NCBI GenBank assembly: GCA_021784755.1
Contig: JAJYHM010000037.1
Location: 1-57,994, forward strand
Source: Pseudomonadota bacterium
GTDB taxonomy: Bacteria > Pseudomonadota > Gammaproteobacteria > Acidiferrobacterales > Acidiferrobacteraceae
Length of the DNA stretch: 57,994 nt
Direction of reading: 5' to 3'
The position numbers and the translations under genes are program-made. The notes beneath the pieces are model-generated. The model saw only the letters and a list, made by a program, of their open reading frames with translations. It was not told where the DNA came from and made no database searches. Shown here in pieces: positions 7,359 through 14,721 of the stretch. Position 1 is the stretch's first letter; every line of letters begins with the position of its first letter.

Positions 7359-8990
7359 GTGAATGCGGCGCAGCTCTTTGTCCGCTGCCTGGAAAACGAA
7401 GGGGTCGAGTACATCTTCGGGATACCGGGCGAAGAGAACCTCGCGCTCATGGACGCACTGCTGGAGTCGCGCATCCGGTTCGTGACCACCCGTCACGAGC
7501 AGGGCGCCGCGTTCATGGCGGATGTCTACGGTCGGCTCACTCATCGCGCCGGCGTGTGTCTGGCGACGCTCGGTCCCGGGGCCACTAATCTCGTCACGGG
7601 GGTTGCAGACGCCAATATGGATCGTGCGCCGCTTGTCGCTATCGCCGGACAGGCCTCGACCTTGCGTCTCCATAAGGAGTCCCACCAGGTCTTGAACCTC
7701 GTGAATCTCTTTGCGCCGATTACGAAGTACGCGGTCCAGGTGCTGGAGCCGGAGACTGTGACCGAGGTGGTGCGCAAGGCCTTCAAGATCGCGCAGATCG
7801 AGAAGCCCGGCGCCTGCTTCATCGACTTCCCCGAAAACATCGCCGGTCGTCCGGCCGTGGGCACGCCGCTCAAGGTGCAGGCGGCCCCGGCCCCGTATCC
7901 GGCGGCCGCACAGGTCGCGGAGGCCGCGAGCGTGATCGCAGCCGCGAACTTCCCCATCATCATGGCCGGCAACGGGGTCGTGCGCGGGCGCGGCTGCGAT
8001 GCGCTCGTGCGCTTCGCCGAGAAGCTCAACATTCCCGTCGCCACCACCTTCATGGCCAAGGGTGCGATACCGGCGTCTCATCCCCTATGCCTGGGGACGG
8101 TGGGCCTGCAGGCCCACGACTACATCTCGTGCGGATTCGATCGCGCCGACGTCATCATCTGCATAGGTTATGATCTCGTCGAATACCCGCCCGTGCTCTG
8201 GCACAAGACGGCGGATCGCCAAATCGTGCATATCGATTTGCGCGCTGCCGAGGTCGACGCCCATTACATCGTCACATCGGGAGTCATAGGGGATTACGCC
8301 GTCACTCTGCCGGCCATTGCCGAACGCGTGGCGAGCCGTCCGCCCGAGCGCTTCGCGAATTTACGCGAGCTCATCCGCCGCGAATTGAACGGTGGGCGGC
8401 GCGATAACGCCTTTCCGCTTAAGCCTCAGCGCGCGGTCGGCGATCTGCGTGAGGCCTTAGGGCCCGAGGATATCGTCGTCTGCGACGTGGGAGCCCACAA
8501 GCTTTGGATGGCGCGCCTCTACGACGCCGAGCGCCCCAATACCTGCATCATCTCGAATGGCTTTGCGAGCATGGGCATCGCCGTGCCCGGGGCGCTGGCT
8601 GCGGCACTTGCCGCACCCGGAAAGCGCATCGTGGCTGTGACCGGGGATGCGGGTTTTCTCATGAACTCGCAGGAGATCGAAACTGCCATGCGTCTGGGGG
8701 TCGCGTTCGTGGTGCTCATATGGAACGATGGCGGTTACGGCCTTATCGAATGGAAGCAGCAGCTGCATTACCAGCGAACGGGGAATGTGCGCTTCACGAA
8801 CCCCGACTTCGTGCAATACGCGCATGCCTTCGGGGCCGAGGGTCATCGCATCGAGCGCGCCGAGGATCTGCTGCCGACACTGCGCCGGGCGCTCGAGGCG
8901 CCGACCGTGACGCTCATCGATTGCCCGATCGATTACACCGAGAACATCCGGCTCACCGACGAACTGGGCCAGATGATCTGTCCGACCTGA
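7359..8990 (+). CDS. Acetolactate synthase-like ThDP enzyme, large subunit
   Basis: A 543-residue thiamin-diphosphate enzyme of the acetohydroxyacid synthase/pyruvate oxidase family, probably condensing two pyruvates to acetolactate. The N-terminal domain has the catalytic glutamate E47 in TTRHEQGAAFMADVYGR. The ThDP-binding motif begins GDAGFLMNSQEIETA near residue 429 and closes with WNDGGYGLI, the form typical of catabolic AlsS/BudB-type enzymes. It starts with GTG two bases after dsbA. No regulatory small subunit (IlvN-like) is adjacent, which also favours the stand-alone catabolic type. A glyoxylate carboligase-like activity cannot be excluded. Confidence 0.85.
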   Translation: MNAAQLFVRCLENEGVEYIFGIPGEENLALMDALLESRIRFVTTRHEQGAAFMADVYGRLTHRAGVCLATLGPGATNLVTGVADANMDRAPLVAIAGQASTLRLHKESHQVLNLVNLFAPITKYAVQVLEPETVTEVVRKAFKIAQIEKPGACFIDFPENIAGRPAVGTPLKVQAAPAPYPAAAQVAEAASVIAAANFPIIMAGNGVVRGRGCDALVRFAEKLNIPVATTFMAKGAIPASHPLCLGTVGLQAHDYISCGFDRADVIICIGYDLVEYPPVLWHKTADRQIVHIDLRAAEVDAHYIVTSGVIGDYAVTLPAIAERVASRPPERFANLRELIRRELNGGRRDNAFPLKPQRAVGDLREALGPEDIVVCDVGAHKLWMARLYDAERPNTCIISNGFASMGIAVPGALAAALAAPGKRIVAVTGDAGFLMNSQEIETAMRLGVAFVVLIWNDGGYGLIEWKQQLHYQRTGNVRFTNPDFVQYAHAFGAEGHRIERAEDLLPTLRRALEAPTVTLIDCPIDYTENIRLTDELGQMICPT

Positions 8991-8996
8991 CCTTCA

Positions 8997-9239
8997 CTAA
9001 CCTTGTCCGCGGCCTGTTTGGTTGGGACCGCTTGTCACGAGCAAGAGCACGCCCCCCACGACCACAGCACCCGCCCCGGCCCACAGCGGGATGTCGACAT
9101 GGTGTTTTTGCTTCACAGACAGCGATAGGGGCCCAAGCTGCGCCTCCTTGGTCTTGTGCGTGTAACTGAAGCCGCCGTAGGCCGCTCCGAGGATCCCCAG
9201 GATAACGAGGGCGATGGCAAACACTCTCACGGGGTTCAT
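8997..9239 (-). CDS. Small two-helix membrane protein
   Basis: 80 residues with two clear transmembrane helices, VFAIALVILGILGAAYGGF and LWAGAGAVVVGGVLLLV, joined by a polar loop (THKTKEAQLGPLSLSVKQKH). A good ribosome site (GGAGAGGCGCC) precedes the ATG. The pattern matches a common family of uncharacterised inner-membrane proteins in Proteobacteria. It is convergent with the acetolactate-synthase-like gene, 6 bases away. Function unknown. Confidence 0.75.
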   Translation of the reverse strand: MNPVRVFAIALVILGILGAAYGGFSYTHKTKEAQLGPLSLSVKQKHHVDIPLWAGAGAVVVGGVLLLVTSGPNQTGRGQG

Positions 9240-9358
9240 GGCGCCTCTCCATTCACGGTTGAATCACGCCAAGCTACCACAGCCGTCGCGTGGTGCGCGC
9301 CGTCCGAACGTCCGAGACGCGCCGCCCTTTTTGCTGGCGTTCCCTTGCAGCGTCCACC

Positions 9359-9389
9359 ATGGTAGAATTCTGCTCTTTATATGGTAGAA
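9359..9389. repeat. 9-bp direct repeats, likely VapB operator
   Basis: ATGGTAGAA occurs at 9359-9367 and again at 9381-9389. The centre-to-centre distance of 22 bp is close to two helical turns. The pair lies 8-38 bases before the vapB start codon. Ribbon-helix-helix antitoxins usually bind repeated half-sites in this position, so autoregulation is the natural reading. Confidence 0.5.
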
Positions 9390-9396
9390 ACCACTC

Positions 9397-9651
9397 ATGG
9401 CACTCAACATTAAGAATGAAGAGGCCCACCTGTTGGCGCAGACGCTGGCTCGTCTTACGGGAGAGAGTATGACCGAGGCGGTGACCCAGGCCCTCCGTGA
9501 TCGCCTGGAGCGCCTGGGTCAAGAGCAGGAGGTCCCGCTCGCGGAGCGGCTGCTCGCCATCGGCCGGGATTGCGCAGCTCATCTGAAGGAACCCTATGCC
9601 TCCGCGCCGCATGGTGAACTGCTCTATGATGAGAACGGACTCCCGCGATGA
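9397..9651 (+). CDS. vapB: VapB-type antitoxin
   Basis: An 84-residue antitoxin. The N-terminal half ([19 protein letters not shown], then [18 protein letters not shown]) is the ribbon-helix-helix domain of the Rv0623/PSK family that binds DNA. The acidic/aromatic C-terminal tail ([20 protein letters not shown]) is the toxin-neutralising part. It overlaps vapC by 4 bases, the normal coupling for these pairs. No Shine-Dalgarno sequence is obvious, so the transcript may be nearly leaderless. Confidence 0.88.
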   Translation: MALNIKNEEAHLLAQTLARLTGESMTEAVTQALRDRLERLGQEQEVPLAERLLAIGRDCAAHLKEPYASAPHGELLYDENGLPR

Positions 9652-10061
9652 TCGTGGACACCTCGGCCATCATCGCCGTGCTTCGCAATGAACCGGATGC
9701 CCCGACCTTTGTCGCCGCAATTGCGTCTGCTCCCGCCTCCACCCGACGGATGTCGGCCGCGAACTATCTGGAGGCTGCGGTTGTGATCGACGGGAGCCGG
9801 GATGCCGTAGCGAGCCGGCGATTCGATGACTTCATGCGCGAGGCGGCCATCGCCATTGAGCCCGTGACGGAGAGCCAGGCGCGGCTGGCCCGCGAGGCTT
9901 ATCGCGATTTTGGCAAAGGGAGCGGCCACCCGGCCCGTTTGAATTTCGGTGATTGCTTTGCCTACGCCTTAGCCAAGACCCGCTGCGAACCGCTGCTCTT
10001 CAAGGGCGAGGATTTCGGGCACACAGATGTAGTCGCTGCCCTGCCGTCGGACGGGAATTGA
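9648..10061 (+). CDS. vapC: VapC-type PIN-domain toxin ribonuclease
   Basis: A 137-residue PIN-domain endoribonuclease. The acidic metal-binding residues are visible: D4 in [11 protein letters not shown], a glutamate in [12 protein letters not shown], and the aspartates of [13 protein letters not shown] and GEDFGHTDV. VapC toxins cleave tRNA or rRNA when released from VapB. The start is the ATGA overlap with vapB. Length and motif order are normal, so the toxin looks intact. It is convergent with the relaxase gene 33 bases downstream. Confidence 0.9.
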   Translation: MIVDTSAIIAVLRNEPDAPTFVAAIASAPASTRRMSAANYLEAAVVIDGSRDAVASRRFDDFMREAAIAIEPVTESQARLAREAYRDFGKGSGHPARLNFGDCFAYALAKTRCEPLLFKGEDFGHTDVVAALPSDGN

Positions 10062-10094
10062 GGCTTCCGCGGCGGCGATCGCGCCCTGTAGCGC

Positions 10095-10850
10095 TCAGCG
10101 GTCACGGCTGAGCCGCCCTCGTGGCGCCTGCGCTCGCCCGTCGCGCTCCTTGCGTCGCCATCGCATCCTGAGCCACGGCGGTCGAATGGTCCGGAAGGGG
10201 CGACCGGCCAACGCCCGTAGCGCGAGATGTCGTTGCGAAAGGCGGGTCACGACGCCGTGCCTCCCGGGCGCGCAGGCCGCAGCAGGTCGTGTCCCGCTGT
10301 TATCCTGTGGGATGACGCCGTCCACCAGGCCTTGCCGCGTGCAGTGCCGCTGCCATAGCGCCCGCAGCGCAGTAGGCGACATCCTTTGGGGTGCTCCTCT
10401 CTCCGGCCCTCGCGCGCCCCCGTCGCCCATCCACGGAGGACTGATCAGGGCGTGGGCATGAAGATTCCATTCCCGATCGTAGTGGATGGACCAGTCGACG
10501 GCGCATCCCCGCGTCACGAACGCCTCCTCGAGGAAACCTCCGATGAAGAGCGCATGCGCGACCAAGGATCGGCCGCGCCGGAGCCCCATGATGATCTCGC
10601 GGGCGAGACCAGGCCGCCCCCATGACCCACCGTTGCCCACCGCGTTCCATAATCTTTCCGGATCGATCCAATCCCCGGGGACGCCCGCGGGGAGAGTGAG
10701 CTCCGACCAGACGAGCCCCGGGCGTCTGGAAAAATCATAGGTCCGCGCGCGGGCGCGATCATAAAGCCGCCGTCGCCCGCCATAGGCGGCGCGGGCCACC
10801 AGACCCGGTTCCCGGTCTGCCCGCAGGCTTCGGAGGGAAAGGACAGGCAT
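10095..10850 (-). CDS. MobA/MobL-family relaxase (N-terminal domain only)
   Basis: About 251 residues similar to the nicking domain of MobA/MobL plasmid mobilisation proteins. The candidate catalytic tyrosine lies in ARAAYGGRRRLYDR. YDFSRRPGLVWSELTLP, DPERLWNAV and LAREI follow as in the family, and the metal-binding histidine motif is IHYDREWNLHAHALIS. The start at 10850 (MPVLSLRSL) matches the usual family N-terminus; the open frame extends to 10886. The C-terminal part is short, arginine-rich and unlike the helicase or primase extensions of longer relaxases. It is divergent from a coupling-protein gene 78 bases away, which supports a DNA-transfer role, but no other transfer gene is in the window. 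Confidence 0.72.
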   Translation of the reverse strand: MPVLSLRSLRADREPGLVARAAYGGRRRLYDRARARTYDFSRRPGLVWSELTLPAGVPGDWIDPERLWNAVGNGGSWGRPGLAREIIMGLRRGRSLVAHALFIGGFLEEAFVTRGCAVDWSIHYDREWNLHAHALISPPWMGDGGARGPERGAPQRMSPTALRALWQRHCTRQGLVDGVIPQDNSGTRPAAACAPGRHGVVTRLSQRHLALRALAGRPFRTIRPPWLRMRWRRKERDGRAQAPRGRLSRDR

Positions 10851-10928
10851 CGCGCGGCCCCGGCATCTCCAGGATGGGCACGCCATCGTACCCGCTGCTA
10901 GGCTCGTTTTTTATCAGGAGATTCCCGG

Positions 10929-12545
10929 ATGTCCGCCGATCCTCGCACCTGGGCCCGCGCTCTACGCGCCCGCGCGGACAAAAGGCGCCTGCGGGCCTTG
11001 CTCCAACTGGGCGAGGAGCTCGAGGCGCGCGGCCTGCTCGATGAGGCGGCCCGCCTTGCCGCGGGGCCGGGGAGGTCCCCGTCGCCCGCCGCGCGCCCCG
11101 ATGTGCCCCTGCCCGCGCCCTGGAATGCGGAGTTGGCGACGATTCTCGGAAGGCCTGTTGCGAACCGCGCTCCGCGCGAGCACCTATGGGCCGCGCTCCT
11201 GGCCTTGTGGGCGCCGCTTGCGGCCGTATTCCGTCTCTTAAGACCGAAGGGCCGCGCCGCGCCCGGCGCTTCCGCCGGGGTCCGCCTGTGGCTGGGCGCC
11301 GCCGAAGGCCTCCTGCATCGCCGCGGTCTCTGGCGCGACCCGGGGCGCCGCGCGCTGGTCTTCGATGCCGCCGACCTCGGTCAGAACCTCTTGATCCTAG
11401 GCGGCATAGGCTCGGGCAAAACGACCTCGGTCATTCAGCCGGCCCTGCTCCAGTGTCTCGCCCAAGGCATGGGCGGCCTCCTTTTCGACATCAAGGGCGA
11501 CTTCGGGGTCGCCGCCGCCGCGCTCGCGAAGAGGGCCGGAAGGGAGCTCGTCCTTATAGGCCCGGGGCGGCGCGCCTTCAACCTTCTGCGCGGACTCACC
11601 CCGGAGGCCGCCGCGGGTTTCCTCAAGTCGGCCTTGTTGCTGAACGGTGCGCCCGGGGACCCGTTCTGGACCGAGACCGCGGTGGAGCTATGCCGCAACG
11701 CCCTGGGCGTGCTCTCCTTCCTGCCCGACTGCTACAGCCTGGCCGGCCTTTACGACTACCTCTTCCGGGATGAGGTGCGCGCCGAATGCGACCGGAGGTT
11801 GCGCGACGAGGCCTTGGGTCTCGCGCCCGCGGCCTTGAGGCTCCTGCGTGGCTACCAGTCCTATCACGAGGGCGTGTTCGCGCGCTTCGACGCCAAGGTG
11901 GTGGCCGGCGTTCTTGCGAGCGCCGCCCAGGTCCTCACCCCGTTCACGCATCCCGACCTTGTCGATGCCTTCTGTCCGCCTGCGGACGCCCTGGCAATAG
12001 AGGCCTTGGGCGCGGGCGCGATCTTTCTCGTCGATTTGCCGCTTGCCGTTTGGGGCATAGGCGCCAAGGTGATTTATACGTTCATAAAGTTACGATTCTT
12101 CCAGTACATGCAAAGACGACCCGTCGCCGAACGTTCGCGCCTCGTCTTGTTCTTGTGCGACGAGTATCAGGAGGTCGTGAGCGCCAACAAGGACGGGCTC
12201 TCTGATCTCAATTTCTGGGACAAGGGTCGCGCCTTCGGCACAGTGGGCATCATTTCCGCGCAGTCGATCGCAAGCTTCTACGCGGCGTTGGGCGATCGCG
12301 ATCTGGCCGATACCCTGCTGCAGAATTTTCGGCAGAAGCTCTGCTTGCGCACGGAGGACTGGCACACGGTGCACTTTTTCGAACGCCTTCTCGGACGCCC
12401 CGCGGATCGGAGACGGTACCCGCGTCCGCTCGTGCCGGCGGCCCTCATGCGGCGGCTCTACCGGCGTCAGGCCCTGGCCGTGGTCTCGGTGGCGGGCGAG
12501 GCCGTCGAAGAGATCGTCGATCTGCCGGCGGTGTTCGTCGATTAG
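10929..12545 (+). CDS. Type IV coupling protein (VirD4/TraG-like ATPase)
   Basis: A 538-residue P-loop ATPase of the conjugative coupling-protein family, which hands a relaxase-DNA complex to a secretion channel. The Walker A GGIGSGKTT is at residues 158-166, Walker B is LVLFLCDEYQE near 405-415, and the C-terminal motor motifs include GIISAQSIASFYAAL and LLQNFRQKLCLRT. LLFDIKGDFGVAAAAL follows Walker A as in TraG/VirD4. The N-terminal region has only one moderately hydrophobic stretch (LWAALLALWAPLAAVFRLL), not two strong helices, so the membrane anchor is reduced. CAGGAG precedes the ATG. No mating-pair genes adjoin it. Confidence 0.85.
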   Translation: MSADPRTWARALRARADKRRLRALLQLGEELEARGLLDEAARLAAGPGRSPSPAARPDVPLPAPWNAELATILGRPVANRAPREHLWAALLALWAPLAAVFRLLRPKGRAAPGASAGVRLWLGAAEGLLHRRGLWRDPGRRALVFDAADLGQNLLILGGIGSGKTTSVIQPALLQCLAQGMGGLLFDIKGDFGVAAAALAKRAGRELVLIGPGRRAFNLLRGLTPEAAAGFLKSALLLNGAPGDPFWTETAVELCRNALGVLSFLPDCYSLAGLYDYLFRDEVRAECDRRLRDEALGLAPAALRLLRGYQSYHEGVFARFDAKVVAGVLASAAQVLTPFTHPDLVDAFCPPADALAIEALGAGAIFLVDLPLAVWGIGAKVIYTFIKLRFFQYMQRRPVAERSRLVLFLCDEYQEVVSANKDGLSDLNFWDKGRAFGTVGIISAQSIASFYAALGDRDLADTLLQNFRQKLCLRTEDWHTVHFFERLLGRPADRRRYPRPLVPAALMRRLYRRQALAVVSVAGEAVEEIVDLPAVFVD

Positions 12546-12578
12546 ATCGAAGAGGGGATACCGGGCGCAGGTACGCGC

Positions 12579-13013
12579 ATGTACGATTTGACGCCGCGCA
12601 TCGTGAAGCCTGTGATCGAGCGCGCAGGGCGCGCCAAGCTCCACCGCCGTGCCACCATCCACGGATCCGTTGGTATCGATTGGCCGCTCACTTCTCGCAT
12701 CACCCTAAATCGCCTCACAGTGGCAAACCTACCTTGGGCCCACGGCCCCAAGGTCGCCGTGCGGCAGTTGCGCGCACGCTTAGCCCTGCTGCCTCTGTTC
12801 CATGGGCATGTGCTCTTGTCCTCGCTCGTCCTGCGCCGCCCCCGGGCCTGGTCTCCCTTTCGGGGCCCCTCGCCCGCGCGGTCTTGGGCTCGCGCGCGGG
12901 CTTGCTCTACGGTCTACCCACGAAAACTGTTGACAGCTGCGCGCATATCGCTTAAAAACATACCATATTCGCATGGCGATGGAGTTCGCCACGAACCGCC
13001 GGCCGCCGGCTGA
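12579..13013 (+). pseudogene. AsmA-family N-terminal domain fragment
   Basis: The frame begins RIVKPVIERAGRAKLHRR and continues with a run that matches the N-terminal domain of AsmA-type outer-membrane biogenesis proteins: IHGSVGIDWPLTSRITLNRL, VANLPWAHGP, LRARLALLPLFHGHVLLSSL, VLRRP. The membrane anchor expected before it is absent, because an in-frame stop (the coupling protein's own TAG) lies 36 bases upstream. After about residue 88 the sequence turns into low-complexity arginine/serine-rich text. A normal AsmA protein is several hundred residues longer. This looks like a remnant truncated at both ends, probably left when the mobile genes arrived. Confidence 0.6.
12930..12958 (+). promoter_or_regulatory. 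Sigma-70-type promoter for the complex-I-like operon
   Basis: TTGACA (12930-12935), a perfect -35, is followed after exactly 17 bases by TAAAAA (12953-12958), a 4/6 match to the -10. It is the best promoter upstream of the six-gene operon at 13082 and predicts a leader of roughly 115 nt. Confidence 0.55.
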
Positions 13014-13066
13014 TGACTCCTACGGGTTCCGCTTGCGAGCGGAGTGCGTGTTACGTGTGAAGTCAT
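13013..13066 (+). promoter_or_regulatory. Predicted structured 5' leader of the complex-I-like operon
   Basis: ATGACT (13013-13018) and AGTCAT (13061-13066) can pair around a strong inner hairpin, TCCGCT (13028-13033), loop TGCG, AGCGGA (13038-13043). The outer stem closes about 16 bases before the first start codon and next to its GAGGGG ribosome site. No known riboswitch class was recognised. Confidence 0.3.
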
Positions 13067-13081
13067 GAGGGGCTGGCGCGT

Positions 13082-14029
13082 ATGACGACCCTGGCATCGC
13101 CTGTGCTGCAAGTCGGTCAGGTCCTGGCTATCCTGCTGCTTTCCCCATTGCTCCACGGCTTCCTGGTCACTGCTGAAGAGCGTGTCCAGCGCGGAACCGG
13201 GCCATCCATCCTCCAGCCTTATCGCGACTTGTGGAAATGGTTCCATAAGGAATCGGTCATACCGGAGACTGCCACCTGGCTGTTCTGGACCGCGCCCTTC
13301 GTCGCGTTCACAGCCATGTTGATCGTCCCGATGTTGATCCCCGTGCTCACCAACTATCCGCTGCCTTTGTCCGACATGGGCGACATCCTGGGCGGGGGCT
13401 TGGTCCTCACCTTGGCGGGGTTCTGGATCCTGCTCGCCGGTCTCGATACCGGACACCCCTATGGTGGCCTGGGCTCGAGCCGCGAGACCATGCTCACCAT
13501 CCTCGCCGAGCCGACGTTGATCCTCGTATTCGTCGGCATTACCTTGCTTGCCCGGGCGATGCTGCCGTTCGTGGTCAACCACCTCCTGGTCGCGCAGCCC
13601 GCCGTCTACTGGTCGCCGGCCCACCTGTTTCTGGTGGCCGCCTTTTTTATCCTGTTGACCGTCGAGACCGAGCGCCTCCCGATTCACTCCAGCATCTCCT
13701 GGGAGGTCTACATGATCGGCGAGGCCCGCATCCTCGAGTATTCGGGTCCACTTCTCGCGCTGCTCCGCTGGGCCTCGTGGATGAAGCAGGCCATTCTCTA
13801 CACCATATTTCTTAACGTTCTGACCATACCGTGGGGTCTGTCGGCGCAAGGCACGCCGCTTGGCGTCGTGGCGAGCACGGTGGCGCTCCTCGGTAAATGG
13901 ATGCTGGTGGCGCTCCTCATGGTCGGCGTCGATACGGCGCAATCGCGGTTACGCTTCTACCGCTACCAGGAGCCCTTGGCGCTGTCCTTCCTGCTCTCGT
14001 TGCTTGCCATCGTCGCGTACCAGCTATGA
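13082..14029 (+). CDS. HyfC/HycD-like membrane subunit (complex I NuoH-like)
   Basis: A 315-residue polytopic protein of the NuoH/HycD family, which couples the soluble arm of complex-I-like enzymes to ion translocation. Typical segments are EERVQRGTGPSILQPYRDLW and KWFHKESVIPE near residues 37-60, the family loop GLDTGHPYGGLGSSRETML, and TVETERLPIHSSISWEVYM with the conserved acidic residues. About eight membrane helices are visible. It opens a six-gene operon with overlapping junctions and shares a 4-base overlap with the next gene. The product resembles hydrogenase-4/formate hydrogenlyase subunits, but the operon's large subunit lacks nickel ligands. Confidence 0.88.
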   Translation: MTTLASPVLQVGQVLAILLLSPLLHGFLVTAEERVQRGTGPSILQPYRDLWKWFHKESVIPETATWLFWTAPFVAFTAMLIVPMLIPVLTNYPLPLSDMGDILGGGLVLTLAGFWILLAGLDTGHPYGGLGSSRETMLTILAEPTLILVFVGITLLARAMLPFVVNHLLVAQPAVYWSPAHLFLVAAFFILLTVETERLPIHSSISWEVYMIGEARILEYSGPLLALLRWASWMKQAILYTIFLNVLTIPWGLSAQGTPLGVVASTVALLGKWMLVALLMVGVDTAQSRLRFYRYQEPLALSFLLSLLAIVAYQL

Positions 14030-14721
14030 GGACCCCGCCGCTGTTGATCCTTCACCTGGACCCCCTCGTCGCCTCGTGGTTCAGCCTGCTCGTGATCGTC
14101 GCGTTGACGCTGTCTTTCGTGATGTTAGGCTCGCACTGGCTGAAGAACCACATCTGGGCCTTCGCCGCTGAGTCCTGGGTCATCGCGGCCTTGTCGATAA
14201 CCGTCGGCGCCTACGGCCATTATCCCCAGCTCTACGCCATCGCCGCGCTCACCATCGTGGTGCGGGGGTTGCTGCTCCCCCGTATGCTGCTGCGCATCGT
14301 CGGGGGTCTGGGCGTGGAGCGTGAGATCCACTCCCGCTTGAGTGCGGCGCGAAGCTTGGTGTTGGGCGTCGCCCTGGTTTTGTTCTCCTATGAGGTTGCG
14401 GCCCACCTCGGTCGGCGCCTGGACCTCGTCGACAACATCGCCGTCATGGCCTTGATGGCCATGTTCGGACTCAAGCTGATCGGTTTTTTAATGATGATGC
14501 TGCGCACGGAGGCGGTGAGCCACATCCTGGGCCTATTGCTCATAGAGAACGGGATCTTCCTGGGCTCGCAGATCCTCGTTCCCGGCATGCCCTTGCTTCT
14601 CGAACTCGTCATCCTGTTTGATCTGCTCCTGATCGTGAGCACCTTCGGTCTGCTCACGCGCTACCTGAAGACGCATGTCGGTAGCACGAGTTCGCGCGAT
14701 CTGCAGCGGCTTGTGGGATGA
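14026..14721 (+). CDS. HyfE-like membrane subunit
   Basis: 231 residues with about six membrane helices, matching hydrogenase-4 component E, a NuoK-related subunit. Landmarks are SHWLKNHIWAFAAESWVIAA near residues 35-55, GAYGHYPQLYAIAALTIVVR, and the conserved LLLIENGIFLGSQI near residue 168. The ATG at 14026 overlaps the HyfC-like stop by 4 bases (ATGA). The frame is open further upstream, but that part lies inside the previous gene. It contributes to the membrane arm of the complex. Confidence 0.85.
   Translation: MRTPPLLILHLDPLVASWFSLLVIVALTLSFVMLGSHWLKNHIWAFAAESWVIAALSITVGAYGHYPQLYAIAALTIVVRGLLLPRMLLRIVGGLGVEREIHSRLSAARSLVLGVALVLFSYEVAAHLGRRLDLVDNIAVMALMAMFGLKLIGFLMMMLRTEAVSHILGLLLIENGIFLGSQILVPGMPLLLELVILFDLLLIVSTFGLLTRYLKTHVGSTSSRDLQRLVG

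Noticed and set aside
10851..10928. An oriT between relaxase and coupling protein
   Set aside because: The 78-bp gap shows no convincing inverted repeat next to a recognisable nick-site consensus.
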